DNA of 9,989 nucleotides, from NCBI GenBank assembly GCA_028706695.1, contig JAQTVU010000036.1, positions 1 through 9,989 of the forward strand, in the 5' to 3' direction. A program made the translations under genes and the position numbers. Below, piece by piece: positions 4,810-9,989 of this stretch. The notes beneath the pieces were generated by a model. That model was not told the origin of the DNA. It worked only from the letters and a program-made list of their open reading frames with translations, and made no database searches. The DNA comes from Mycobacterium sp. Lineage in GTDB: Bacteria; Actinomycetota; Actinomycetes; Mycobacteriales; Mycobacteriaceae. Within the stretch, counting starts at the first letter, position 1. Each line of letters opens with the position of its first letter.

Positions 4810-7194
4810 TCAGCTGCGTGCCGGCGGGTTGGACCGGCTGACGTCATCGTCCTGGTCGGGCACCCGGGCGGAGTCGGGGCCGGATTGCCCGGGCGGCGGA
4901 TACGGCGGAAACGGTGGGTACGGCGGATATGTCGGGTACGCGGGCCGGCCCTGACCCTGCTGGCCGGGGTGGTCTACCGCCGGCTGTGGCCGATGCGGCG
5001 GCTGCGGGGGCGGGGGCGGATACCAGTGGCCCGGGTGTTGCTGCGGCGGTGGCCAGCCCGGCGCACGCCAGCCGGCGGGGGCTCCGTAGTCGGGGTAGTC
5101 AGGCTCGGTGGAACCCTGCGGGCCGTCCTGGCGGTCGCCGCCGCCGCGGGAGCCGCGCGAGCCGTTGCCGCTGGGGGCATTCCCGTCGGTTTCGGTCTGC
5201 GCGGCCTCGGCGGCCCGGCTGGCCCGTGCGATCGCCGCCTTGAAGGCGGGTTCGGGCACCGGCGGGGGCCACGGCTCGCCGCGCTCGATGGCCAGCTCGC
5301 CGGGGGTCTTGATCGGCGGTTTGTCCGACGGGATGCGGCCGCCGAAATCGTCGAACATGGTCAGCCGCGGACGTTTTTCGACATCTGCGAAAATGCCCTC
5401 CAGCTCGGGCCGGTGCAGAGTTTCCTTTTCCAGCAGCGTGCCGGCCAGCGTGTCGAGCACGTCGCGGTATTCGGTGAGAATCTCCCAGGCCTCGGTGTGC
5501 GCGGCCTCGATCAGCTTGCGCACCTCGTCGTCGATGTCGCGGGCGACCTCGTGGGAGTAATCCGCCTGCGTGCCCATGGTGCGGCCCAGAAACGGATCGC
5601 CGTGCTCGGAGCCGTATTTGACGGCCCCGAGTTTGGAACTCATGCCGAATTCGGTGACCATCGCGCGGGCGATCTTGGTGGCCTGCTCGATGTCGGAGAC
5701 CGCGCCGGTCGTCGGCTCCCGGAACACCAGCTCCTCGGCGGCGCGGCCACCCATCGCGAACACCAGTTGCGCGATCATCTCCGAGCGCGTCCGCAGGCCC
5801 TTGTCCTCCTCCGGCACCGCGACCGCGTGCCCGCCGGTGCGTCCACGGGCCAGGATCGTCACCTTGTAGATCGGCTCGATGTCGGGCATCGCCCAGGCCG
5901 CCAGCGTGTGCCCGCCCTCGTGGTAGGCGGTGATCTTCTTTTCCTGCTCGCTGATGATGCGGCCCTTGCGGCGCGGTCCGCCGATCACCCGGTCCACGGC
6001 CTCTTCCAGCGCGGCGCCGGTGATGACGGTGCCGTTCTCCCGTGCGGTCAGCAGCGCCGCCTCGTTGATGACGTTGGCCAGGTCGGCGCCGGTCATGCCG
6101 ACGGTGCGCTTCGCCAGCCCATCGAGGTCGGCGTCCGGGCCGATCGGCTTGCCCTTGGCATGCACCTCGAGCACCGCGCGTCGACCGGCCAGGTCGGGGT
6201 TGGACACCGGGATCTGCCGGTCGAAGCGGCCCGGCCGCAGCAGCGCGGGGTCCAGGATGTCGGGCCGGTTGGTGGCGGCGATCAGGATGACGCCGGCGCG
6301 CGGGTCAAACCCGTCCATCTCGACGAGCAACTGGTTGAGCGTCTGTTCGCGCTCGTCGTGGCCACCGCCGAGGCCCGCGCCGCGCTGGCGGCCCACGGCG
6401 TCGATCTCGTCGACGAAGATGATGCACGGGCTGTTTTGTTTGGCCTGCTCGAACAGGTCGCGCACGCGGGAGGCGCCGACACCGACGAACATCTCGACAA
6501 AGTCCGAGCCCGAAATCGTGAAGAACGGGACGCCGGCTTCCCCGGCCACCGCGCGGGCCAGCAGCGTCTTACCGGTACCGGGTGGCCCGTAGAGCAGCAC
6601 ACCTTTGGGAATCTTGGCGCCCAGCGCCTGGTAGCGACCCGGGTTCTGCAGGAAGTCCTTGATCTCGTAGAGCTCCTCGACCGCCTCGTCGACGCCGGCC
6701 ACGTCGACGAACGTGGTCTTGGGCATGTCCTTGTTCAGCAGCTTGGCGCGTGACTTGCCGAAGCCGAACCCCATCCGGGCGCCGCCCTGCATCCGGGAGA
6801 ACATCACGAAAAGGCCGACCAGCAACAGCAGCGGCAGCACGTAGACCAGCAGCTCCCCCAGGATGCTGCCCTGGTTGACGACGGTGCTGACCTTGGCGTT
6901 TTCGGCGCTGAGCGCGTTGAACAGGTCGACGGCGTAGCCGGTGGGGTATTTGGTGATGACCTTGTCGGAATTGTCGGTTTCGGCGTTGCCCTTCTTCAGG
7001 GTCAGCCGCAGCTGCTGCTCGCGGTCGTCGATCTGCGCGCTCTTGACGTTGTCAGTCTTGATCTGGGCCATCGCCACCGAGGTGTCGACGGGCTTGTAGC
7101 CGCGGGTGTCGTCGCTGAAGTAGAAGAACGACCAACCGAGCAGCACCACGACGGCGAGTGCCGTGAGGGTGCGAATCAAAGTTTTCCGGTTCAT
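4810..7194 (-). CDS. ftsH: Membrane-anchored ATP-dependent zinc metalloprotease FtsH
   Basis: FtsH is a hexameric AAA+ protease in the cytoplasmic membrane that degrades unfolded membrane proteins and selected cytosolic targets. The 794-residue protein has TM1 (about 9-26), an extracytoplasmic domain (27-110), TM2 (about 111-133), Walker A GPPGTGKT (203-210), Walker B IIFVDEID (258-265), the second region of homology NRPDILDPALLRPGRFDRQ (309-327) and the protease motif HEGGH (425-429), with D501 as probable third zinc ligand. A disordered tail from about 645 ends in (Y/F)PP repeats. I recall M. tuberculosis FtsH as 760 residues, so the tail is longer here. The ATG at 7194 matches the M. tuberculosis start. 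A TTG directly before it (7197) is possible but less likely. No strong Shine-Dalgarno sequence is visible. The folE start follows 15 nt after the stop. Confidence 0.97.
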   Translation of the reverse strand: MNRKTLIRTLTALAVVVLLGWSFFYFSDDTRGYKPVDTSVAMAQIKTDNVKSAQIDDREQQLRLTLKKGNAETDNSDKVITKYPTGYAVDLFNALSAENAKVSTVVNQGSILGELLVYVLPLLLLVGLFVMFSRMQGGARMGFGFGKSRAKLLNKDMPKTTFVDVAGVDEAVEELYEIKDFLQNPGRYQALGAKIPKGVLLYGPPGTGKTLLARAVAGEAGVPFFTISGSDFVEMFVGVGASRVRDLFEQAKQNSPCIIFVDEIDAVGRQRGAGLGGGHDEREQTLNQLLVEMDGFDPRAGVILIAATNRPDILDPALLRPGRFDRQIPVSNPDLAGRRAVLEVHAKGKPIGPDADLDGLAKRTVGMTGADLANVINEAALLTARENGTVITGAALEEAVDRVIGGPRRKGRIISEQEKKITAYHEGGHTLAAWAMPDIEPIYKVTILARGRTGGHAVAVPEEDKGLRTRSEMIAQLVFAMGGRAAEELVFREPTTGAVSDIEQATKIARAMVTEFGMSSKLGAVKYGSEHGDPFLGRTMGTQADYSHEVARDIDDEVRKLIEAAHTEAWEILTEYRDVLDTLAGTLLEKETLHRPELEGIFADVEKRPRLTMFDDFGGRIPSDKPPIKTPGELAIERGEPWPPPVPEPAFKAAIARASRAAEAAQTETDGNAPSGNGSRGSRGGGDRQDGPQGSTEPDYPDYGAPAGWRAPGWPPPQQHPGHWYPPPPPQPPHRPQPAVDHPGQQGQGRPAYPTYPPYPPFPPYPPPGQSGPDSARVPDQDDDVSRSNPPARS
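4891..4944 (-). repeat. 9-bp tandem repeat encoding (Y/F)PP units in the FtsH tail
   Basis: Residues 751-768 read PAYPTYPPYPPFPPYPPP, encoded by a degenerate CCGTAYCCG-type 9-bp unit. A second proline run, WYPPPPPQPPHRPQP (724-738), lies just upstream. Such tracts change length easily. Confidence 0.7.
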
Positions 7195-7253
7195 CAATCA
7201 TCGGCCGTGCCGGCCAGGTCCTTCCCGATTTGCACACGTAGCTGAAAAAGTCC

Positions 7254-7259
7254 AGGCTA
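7254..7259 (-). promoter_or_regulatory. Candidate -10 element of the ftsH promoter
   Basis: TAGCCT on the minus strand fits TANNNT and would start transcription near 7247, giving a leader of about 53 nt. No clear -35 hexamer is seen. The place expected for it is occupied by a perfect 12-bp palindrome (7267-7278), which may be a regulator site. Confidence 0.3.
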
Positions 7260-7266
7260 CCGCTCG

Positions 7267-7278
7267 TGGCGATCGCCA
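7267..7278. promoter_or_regulatory. Perfect 12-bp palindrome TGGCGATCGCCA upstream of ftsH
   Basis: TGGCGATCGCCA is its own reverse complement. It lies 7 nt upstream of the candidate ftsH -10. Its outer half, GATCGCCA, recurs at 7302-7309 inside a second inverted repeat, GGATCG-CCAC-CGATCC (7301-7316). It may be an operator. The second inverted repeat could instead end transcription of the VOC gene, whose stop is 45 nt before it. Confidence 0.4.
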
Positions 7279-7361
7279 GCGCGGCTGAGCCGGACGCAGC
7301 GGATCGCCACCGATCCTGATTACCCAACGATTGGGAGTTCCCGGAAGGGCCGGCGCACGAA

Positions 7362-7775
7362 TCACTCGTAATGGCGGGCCTCGACCACGTTGCCGTCCGG
7401 ATCGGCGAAGTAATAGGCCTGTGGCGCCCGGCCCTGCGCCCCGAAGCTGTGGTCGAGCCGTGCGCCGGTGTCCACGCCAACGGCCCGCAGCCGCTGGTCC
7501 AGGGCGTCGTACTCAGCTTTCGACAGCGCCAGGCAGATGTGATTGACCGGGTGGCCGGCGCTGCCCGCGACCCGCGTCAACGACTCCGTCGACCCCGCGT
7601 TGTGCACCGGCATCAGATCGATGATGGAGTCATCGCACACTCGCACGCTGGGAAAGGGCGCATCGCCGGCCTCGAACTCGTCGAACCGCACCGGCGCCAA
7701 TCCGACCACCCGCGAGTAGAAATCCATCGATGCGCGTGGATTCTTGGTCCAAAGAACAATGTGGTCCAGTCGCAT
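7362..7775 (-). CDS. VOC superfamily protein (glyoxalase/bleomycin-resistance/dioxygenase fold)
   Basis: A 137-residue single-domain protein. It opens with MRLDHIVLWTKNPRASMDFY, the beta-alpha start typical of vicinal-oxygen-chelate proteins. A second half-module starts at PVNHICLAL (76-84) and the protein closes with YYFADPDGNVVEARHYE (121-137). Candidate metal ligands at the usual positions are His5, Asp53, His79 and Glu132. Asp53 would replace the Glu common in glyoxalase I. The substrate cannot be read from the sequence: lactoylglutathione-like, extradiol dioxygenase or thiol-transferase activity are all possible. The ATG at 7775 fits the family start. In-frame GTG codons just upstream (for example 7787) are alternatives, and the Shine-Dalgarno signal is weak. 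The gene is separated from ftsH by 167 bp and has no counterpart at this place in M. tuberculosis as I recall it. Confidence 0.88.
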   Translation of the reverse strand: MRLDHIVLWTKNPRASMDFYSRVVGLAPVRFDEFEAGDAPFPSVRVCDDSIIDLMPVHNAGSTESLTRVAGSAGHPVNHICLALSKAEYDALDQRLRAVGVDTGARLDHSFGAQGRAPQAYYFADPDGNVVEARHYE

Positions 7776-7947
7776 CGAATCGCCCACCCCGCCCTTCACG
7801 CAATCGCCCGGCGGCGCCGGCCACCTGAAATGACAGCCGCGCCGACGACGTATGTCCACCGGGATTGCGTGCCCGATGCCGAAAGTTCCGCGGCCCCCGC
7901 TCCGGCCGGGCCCTGCTCCGGCCACGGTCGTCGTGACTCGGGCACGC

Positions 7948-7969
7948 CTTTCGACTGCTCTTTCGACTG
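7948..7969 (-). promoter_or_regulatory. Paired direct repeat CAGTCGAAAG, candidate operator of the VOC gene
   Basis: CAGTCGAAAG occurs twice on the minus strand (7957-7948 and 7969-7960) with a 12-bp period. It lies just downstream of the start point predicted from the -10 at 7983-7988, a usual place for a repressor site. Confidence 0.4.
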
Positions 7970-7982
7970 GCGGCCAATCCCG

Positions 7983-7991
7983 AGTGTAGCA
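7983..7991 (-). promoter_or_regulatory. Candidate extended -10 promoter for the VOC gene
   Basis: TGCTACACT on the minus strand is an extended -10 (TGN followed by TACACT, fitting TANNNT). The predicted start is near 7975-7978, leaving a leader of about 200 nt before the ATG at 7775. No good -35 is present, which extended -10 promoters tolerate. Confidence 0.35.
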
Positions 7992-8298
7992 ACCGACGTC
8001 GAGCGCGCCGTCGATGCGATCCTCGCGCTGTTCCGCACCGTCGCCGAGCGGGGATCCCGCCGGGCGATGGCCGGCCACGGCGACCCAGTGCTTGACGGAC
8101 AACAGCGGTGTTCAGCCCGGGCGTTGTGACGGGGCACGCTGGGGCCTACGAATTCTATGCTCGTCGCGCGGTCGCTCGGCATGCCGGCCCGGGCGAGTCG
8201 GTTGTTGCCGAACTGGCCGTCGGCTTCTGCCAGACCCGCACCAGCTACACCGGCAGGATGAGCTTGGGGGTAGCCGCGCCGAAGGCCACCGCAAGGTG

Positions 8299-8315
8299 CT
8301 CTATACCGTGTAGAG
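8299..8315 (+). promoter_or_regulatory. Inverted repeat operator at the start of the beta-propeller gene
   Basis: CTCTATAC-C-GTGTAGAG is an 8-bp inverted repeat around one central base, with 7 of 8 pairs matching. It ends 3 nt before the first ATG and overlaps both the Shine-Dalgarno-like AGAGG and a possible -10 (TACCGT, 8304-8309). Such short dyads next to the start codon are typical of TetR-type and similar dimeric repressors. No intact regulator gene lies in the window. Confidence 0.5.
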
Positions 8316-8318
8316 GTC

Positions 8319-9308
8319 ATGATGGCGCTTGCCCCGTTGCCCAGCGTTATGCTACGCCCGGTCGCGTTATTCCCGCGGCACTACTTTCTGGAAAACCTCG
8401 CCGTACGCGCCGAAGGGTCCGTCCTCGTCACCGCAGTCCTGCAGAAGCAACTCTGGTGGGTGGCGGTGCCCAGGCCCGGCGAAGTAGTCGAACCGGTTCT
8501 GGTGCACACCTTCGATCACCCGGCCACCGGTATCGCCGAGGTCGCGCCCGACGTCTTCATCGTCAGCCTCACGGAGGCCTACACCACCCATGAATCACAT
8601 CTGGTGAGAATCGACTTGAATGGATGGAGACCGGGGTCGCCGGTATCGCCGGAGACCGTCTACATCTTCGATGAGCGTGCCCGCGGCCTCAACGGCAGCT
8701 GTGTGTTGGCGCCCAACGTATTGGCGGTCGCCGACTGCTTTGCCGGACTCATCTGGCGCGTCGACCTCGCCGACACCGGCCGTTGCGCAACGGCGCGGGT
8801 GTGGCTTTCGGACGACACCATGGCCGATGACCCCAACAGCGGCGTACCGCCGCCACCGCAGCCCGGCATCAACGGCCTGCGCTACGGGACCCAGAGCGGT
8901 TACCTCTACTACACCTCGACAGCACAGCAGGTGTTCATGCGCGTTGCGGTCGACCCGTCCACCCTCGAACCGGCCGGACCGGCGCAATTCGTCGCCGCCA
9001 TCGACAACGCTGACGACTTCTGCCTCGACGAGGACCGCGGATTCGCCTACGTGACAAGGCACCGCGCCAACACCCTTGACCGCGTACCGCTGGCGCCGCG
9101 GCATGGCAGCGAAGTGCGCCACATCGCGGGCGACCCGTTCGACGAAATCCTTGTCGGTCCATCCAGTGCCGCGTGGGGGCGCGGGCCCGCCGATCGCGGC
9201 CGAGTCGCCTACGTGACGACCGACGGCGGCACCACCGCGCCCCCGGACGGCATCGTCCGCCGGGCCTCCCTGCTACGCGTCGAGCTCGATCATCTCGCGG
9301 AATCATGA
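8319..9308 (+). CDS. SMP-30/gluconolactonase-like beta-propeller protein
   Basis: A 329-residue protein without signal peptide or membrane helix. Repeated blade-like strands are visible, for example SVLVTAVLQKQLWWV (34-48), NVLAVADCFAGLIWRVDL (133-150), SGYLYYTSTAQQVFMRV (193-209), GFAYVTRHRANTLDRV (241-256) and RVAYVTTDGG (295-304). Candidate metal ligands in SMP-30-like spacing are E25 (FLENLAV), N125 (GLNGSC), N185 (GINGLRY) and D232 or D233 (NADDFCLD). That would suit a sugar or xenobiotic lactonase, but the substrate is unknown and the family call rests on fold features. It is the only complete plus-strand gene here. The ATG at 8322 is better spaced from AGAGG than the one at 8319. Codon 17 is TTA, which is rare in mycobacteria and a weak hint of foreign origin. 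Confidence 0.75.
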   Translation: MMALAPLPSVMLRPVALFPRHYFLENLAVRAEGSVLVTAVLQKQLWWVAVPRPGEVVEPVLVHTFDHPATGIAEVAPDVFIVSLTEAYTTHESHLVRIDLNGWRPGSPVSPETVYIFDERARGLNGSCVLAPNVLAVADCFAGLIWRVDLADTGRCATARVWLSDDTMADDPNSGVPPPPQPGINGLRYGTQSGYLYYTSTAQQVFMRVAVDPSTLEPAGPAQFVAAIDNADDFCLDEDRGFAYVTRHRANTLDRVPLAPRHGSEVRHIAGDPFDEILVGPSSAAWGRGPADRGRVAYVTTDGGTTAPPDGIVRRASLLRVELDHLAES

Positions 9309-9360
9309 ACCGGCACAGAACATCCCAGCTCGACCATCAGCGCCCGATCACCGCCGTTCG

Positions 9361-9375
9361 GCACCGGCCCGGTGC
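9361..9375 (+). terminator. Candidate hairpin downstream of the beta-propeller gene
   Basis: GCACCG-GCC-CGGTGC forms a 6-bp perfect stem with a 3-nt loop, 52 nt after the stop codon. It has no U-tract, so it would be a weak or mycobacterial-style terminator at most. Confidence 0.25.
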
Positions 9376-9456
9376 GGAGTTGTTCCCATAGCCCCGGGTC
9401 CGGCATGCGCGGCGCCCAAACGCGCACGCGCCCCGCCGTCACGCTGCAGTTCAGCA

Positions 9457-9474
9457 GCCCCGGACCGACGGGGC
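9457..9474 (-). terminator. Candidate hairpin downstream of hpt
   Basis: GCCCCG-GACCGA-CGGGGC forms a 6-bp GC stem with a 6-nt loop, 23 nt past the hpt stop on the minus strand. It lies in the convergent gap between hpt and the beta-propeller gene. No T-run follows. Confidence 0.3.
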
Positions 9475-9497
9475 CGGCATCGGCTACGCCCGGGCGG

Positions 9498-9989
9498 CTA
9501 CTGCTGGTAGACGCGGGCGTCCAGCGTGCCGATGTAGGACAGGTCGCGGTAGCGCTCGTCGTAATCGAGCCCGTAGCCCACGACGAAGTCGTTGGGGATG
9601 TCGAACCCCACGTAGGCGATGTCGATGTCGGCGCCCCGCGCGTCGGGCTTGCGCAGCAACGTGCAGACCCGCAGCGAGCGCGGGTGCCGACTGCTGAGGT
9701 TGCGCAGCAGCCAGGACAGGGTCAGGCCGGAATCCACGACGTCCTCGACGATCAGCACGTCGCGGCCCTGGATGTCGCGGTCCAGGTCCTTGAGGATCCG
9801 CACCACCCCCGACGACGACGTCGAGGACCCGTAGGAGCTGACCGCCATGAACTCGAACTGCGTCGGCACCGGAATCGCCCGCGCCAGGTCGGTGACGAAA
9901 ATCACCGCGCCCTTGAGCACCGTGATCAGCAACAAATCCTGCCCGGTCGCGGTGACGACGTCCCGGTAATGGCTGCCGATTTCCTCGCC
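9498..9989 (-). CDS. hpt: Hypoxanthine-guanine phosphoribosyltransferase, C-terminal 163 residues, truncated by window edge
   Basis: Hpt salvages hypoxanthine and guanine with PRPP to IMP and GMP. The coding frame is open to the end of the window. The region upstream of the conserved core reads GEEIGSHYRDVVTATGQDLL, so the gene starts outside. Motifs seen are LITVLKGAVIFVTDL, the flexible loop SSYGSSTSSSGVV, the PRPP-binding VLIVEDVVDSGLTLSWLL, and the purine-binding FDIPNDFVVGYGLDYDERYR. It agrees closely with M. tuberculosis Rv3624c as I recall it. In many actinobacteria hpt lies directly upstream of ftsH on the same strand. Here two unrelated genes separate them. Confidence 0.95.
   Translation of the reverse strand, partial: GEEIGSHYRDVVTATGQDLLLITVLKGAVIFVTDLARAIPVPTQFEFMAVSSYGSSTSSSGVVRILKDLDRDIQGRDVLIVEDVVDSGLTLSWLLRNLSSRHPRSLRVCTLLRKPDARGADIDIAYVGFDIPNDFVVGYGLDYDERYRDLSYIGTLDARVYQQ

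Larger units (their letters stand above)
7776..8318. other. 543-bp divergent intergenic region between the VOC and beta-propeller genes
   Basis: No frame in this stretch gives a recognisable complete protein. The visible elements are a candidate extended -10 with paired repeats for the VOC gene (7948-7991) and an inverted repeat at the beta-propeller start (8299-8315). One frame on the plus strand, about 7983-8129, reads a protein-like helix (ATDVERAVDAILALF, then RTVAERGSRRAMAGHGDP). It has no start codon near that segment and is probably chance or a remnant. The rest holds nothing I can identify. Confidence 0.6.

Noticed and set aside
4885..6753. A 622-codon open frame on the plus strand opposite ftsH
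   Set aside because: It is a shadow of ftsH in GC-rich DNA. Its protein has no domain character, while the minus strand gives an intact FtsH.
7195..7197. TTG as the ftsH start codon, one codon upstream
   Set aside because: ATG directly follows and matches the known MNRK start. No Shine-Dalgarno spacing favours TTG.
7776..8102. An N-terminal extension of the VOC protein to 246 residues
   Set aside because: The domain begins at MRLDH as in the family. The extension is Arg/Gly-rich and runs through the candidate promoter and operator.
7371..8129. A 252-codon plus-strand frame covering the VOC gene and the intergenic region
   Set aside because: It is mostly antisense to a clear VOC domain and has no recognisable fold. 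Only its last part is mentioned, as a possible remnant.
8157..8261. A 34-codon plus-strand frame with MLVARSLGMPARA, resembling a fragment of a transglutaminase core
   Set aside because: It is too short, lacks the catalytic Cys context, and has no continuation in neighbouring frames. Chance is more likely.

Overview
The window looks like chromosomal DNA from a mycobacterium. It is very GC-rich. Seven minus-strand genes match, in order and in recalled protein sequence, the M. tuberculosis block Rv3610c to Rv3603c (ftsH, folE, folP1, folB, folK, then two membrane-protein genes and a Rossmann protein). A partial hpt at the right edge matches Rv3624c. These ortholog names come from memory of the proteins, not from a database search, and I cannot name the species.

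Layout, read in the direction of minus-strand transcription (right to left). 9989-9498: 3' part of hpt (purine salvage). 9308-8319, plus strand: an SMP-30/gluconolactonase-like beta-propeller gene. 8318-7776: a non-coding divergent region with candidate promoters and operators. 7775-7362: a small VOC/glyoxalase-superfamily gene. 7194-4810: ftsH, the membrane AAA+ zinc protease. 4794-2349: the pterin branch of folate synthesis (folE, folP1, folB, folK), with stop/start overlaps at two junctions and a 6-nt gap at the third. 2349-1873: a DUF3180 membrane protein overlapping folK. 1709-513: a two-TM, coiled-coil, proline-rich protein behind a decamer-repeat spacer, probably with its own leaderless promoter. 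396-1: the N-terminal part of a Rossmann/DUF2520 protein.

How the genes relate. FolE makes dihydroneopterin triphosphate from GTP. FolB makes 6-hydroxymethyl-dihydropterin, FolK pyrophosphorylates it, and FolP1 condenses it with p-aminobenzoate to dihydropteroate. The tight packing from ftsH through the DUF3180 gene suggests one transcript with translational coupling.

The least ordinary part is 7.2-9.4 kb. In M. tuberculosis the ftsH-hpt junction carries the espACD/ephA/esxVW/PE-PPE/lpqG stretch. Here it carries only the VOC gene and the beta-propeller gene, each with promoter-proximal repeats that look like operators. I found no CRISPR array, tRNA, rRNA or insertion sequence, and nothing that clearly amounts to a new biological system. 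The better leads are the operators, the decamer repeat whose units each carry an ATG, the duplicated folB start, and repeat-built extensions in FolE and FtsH.
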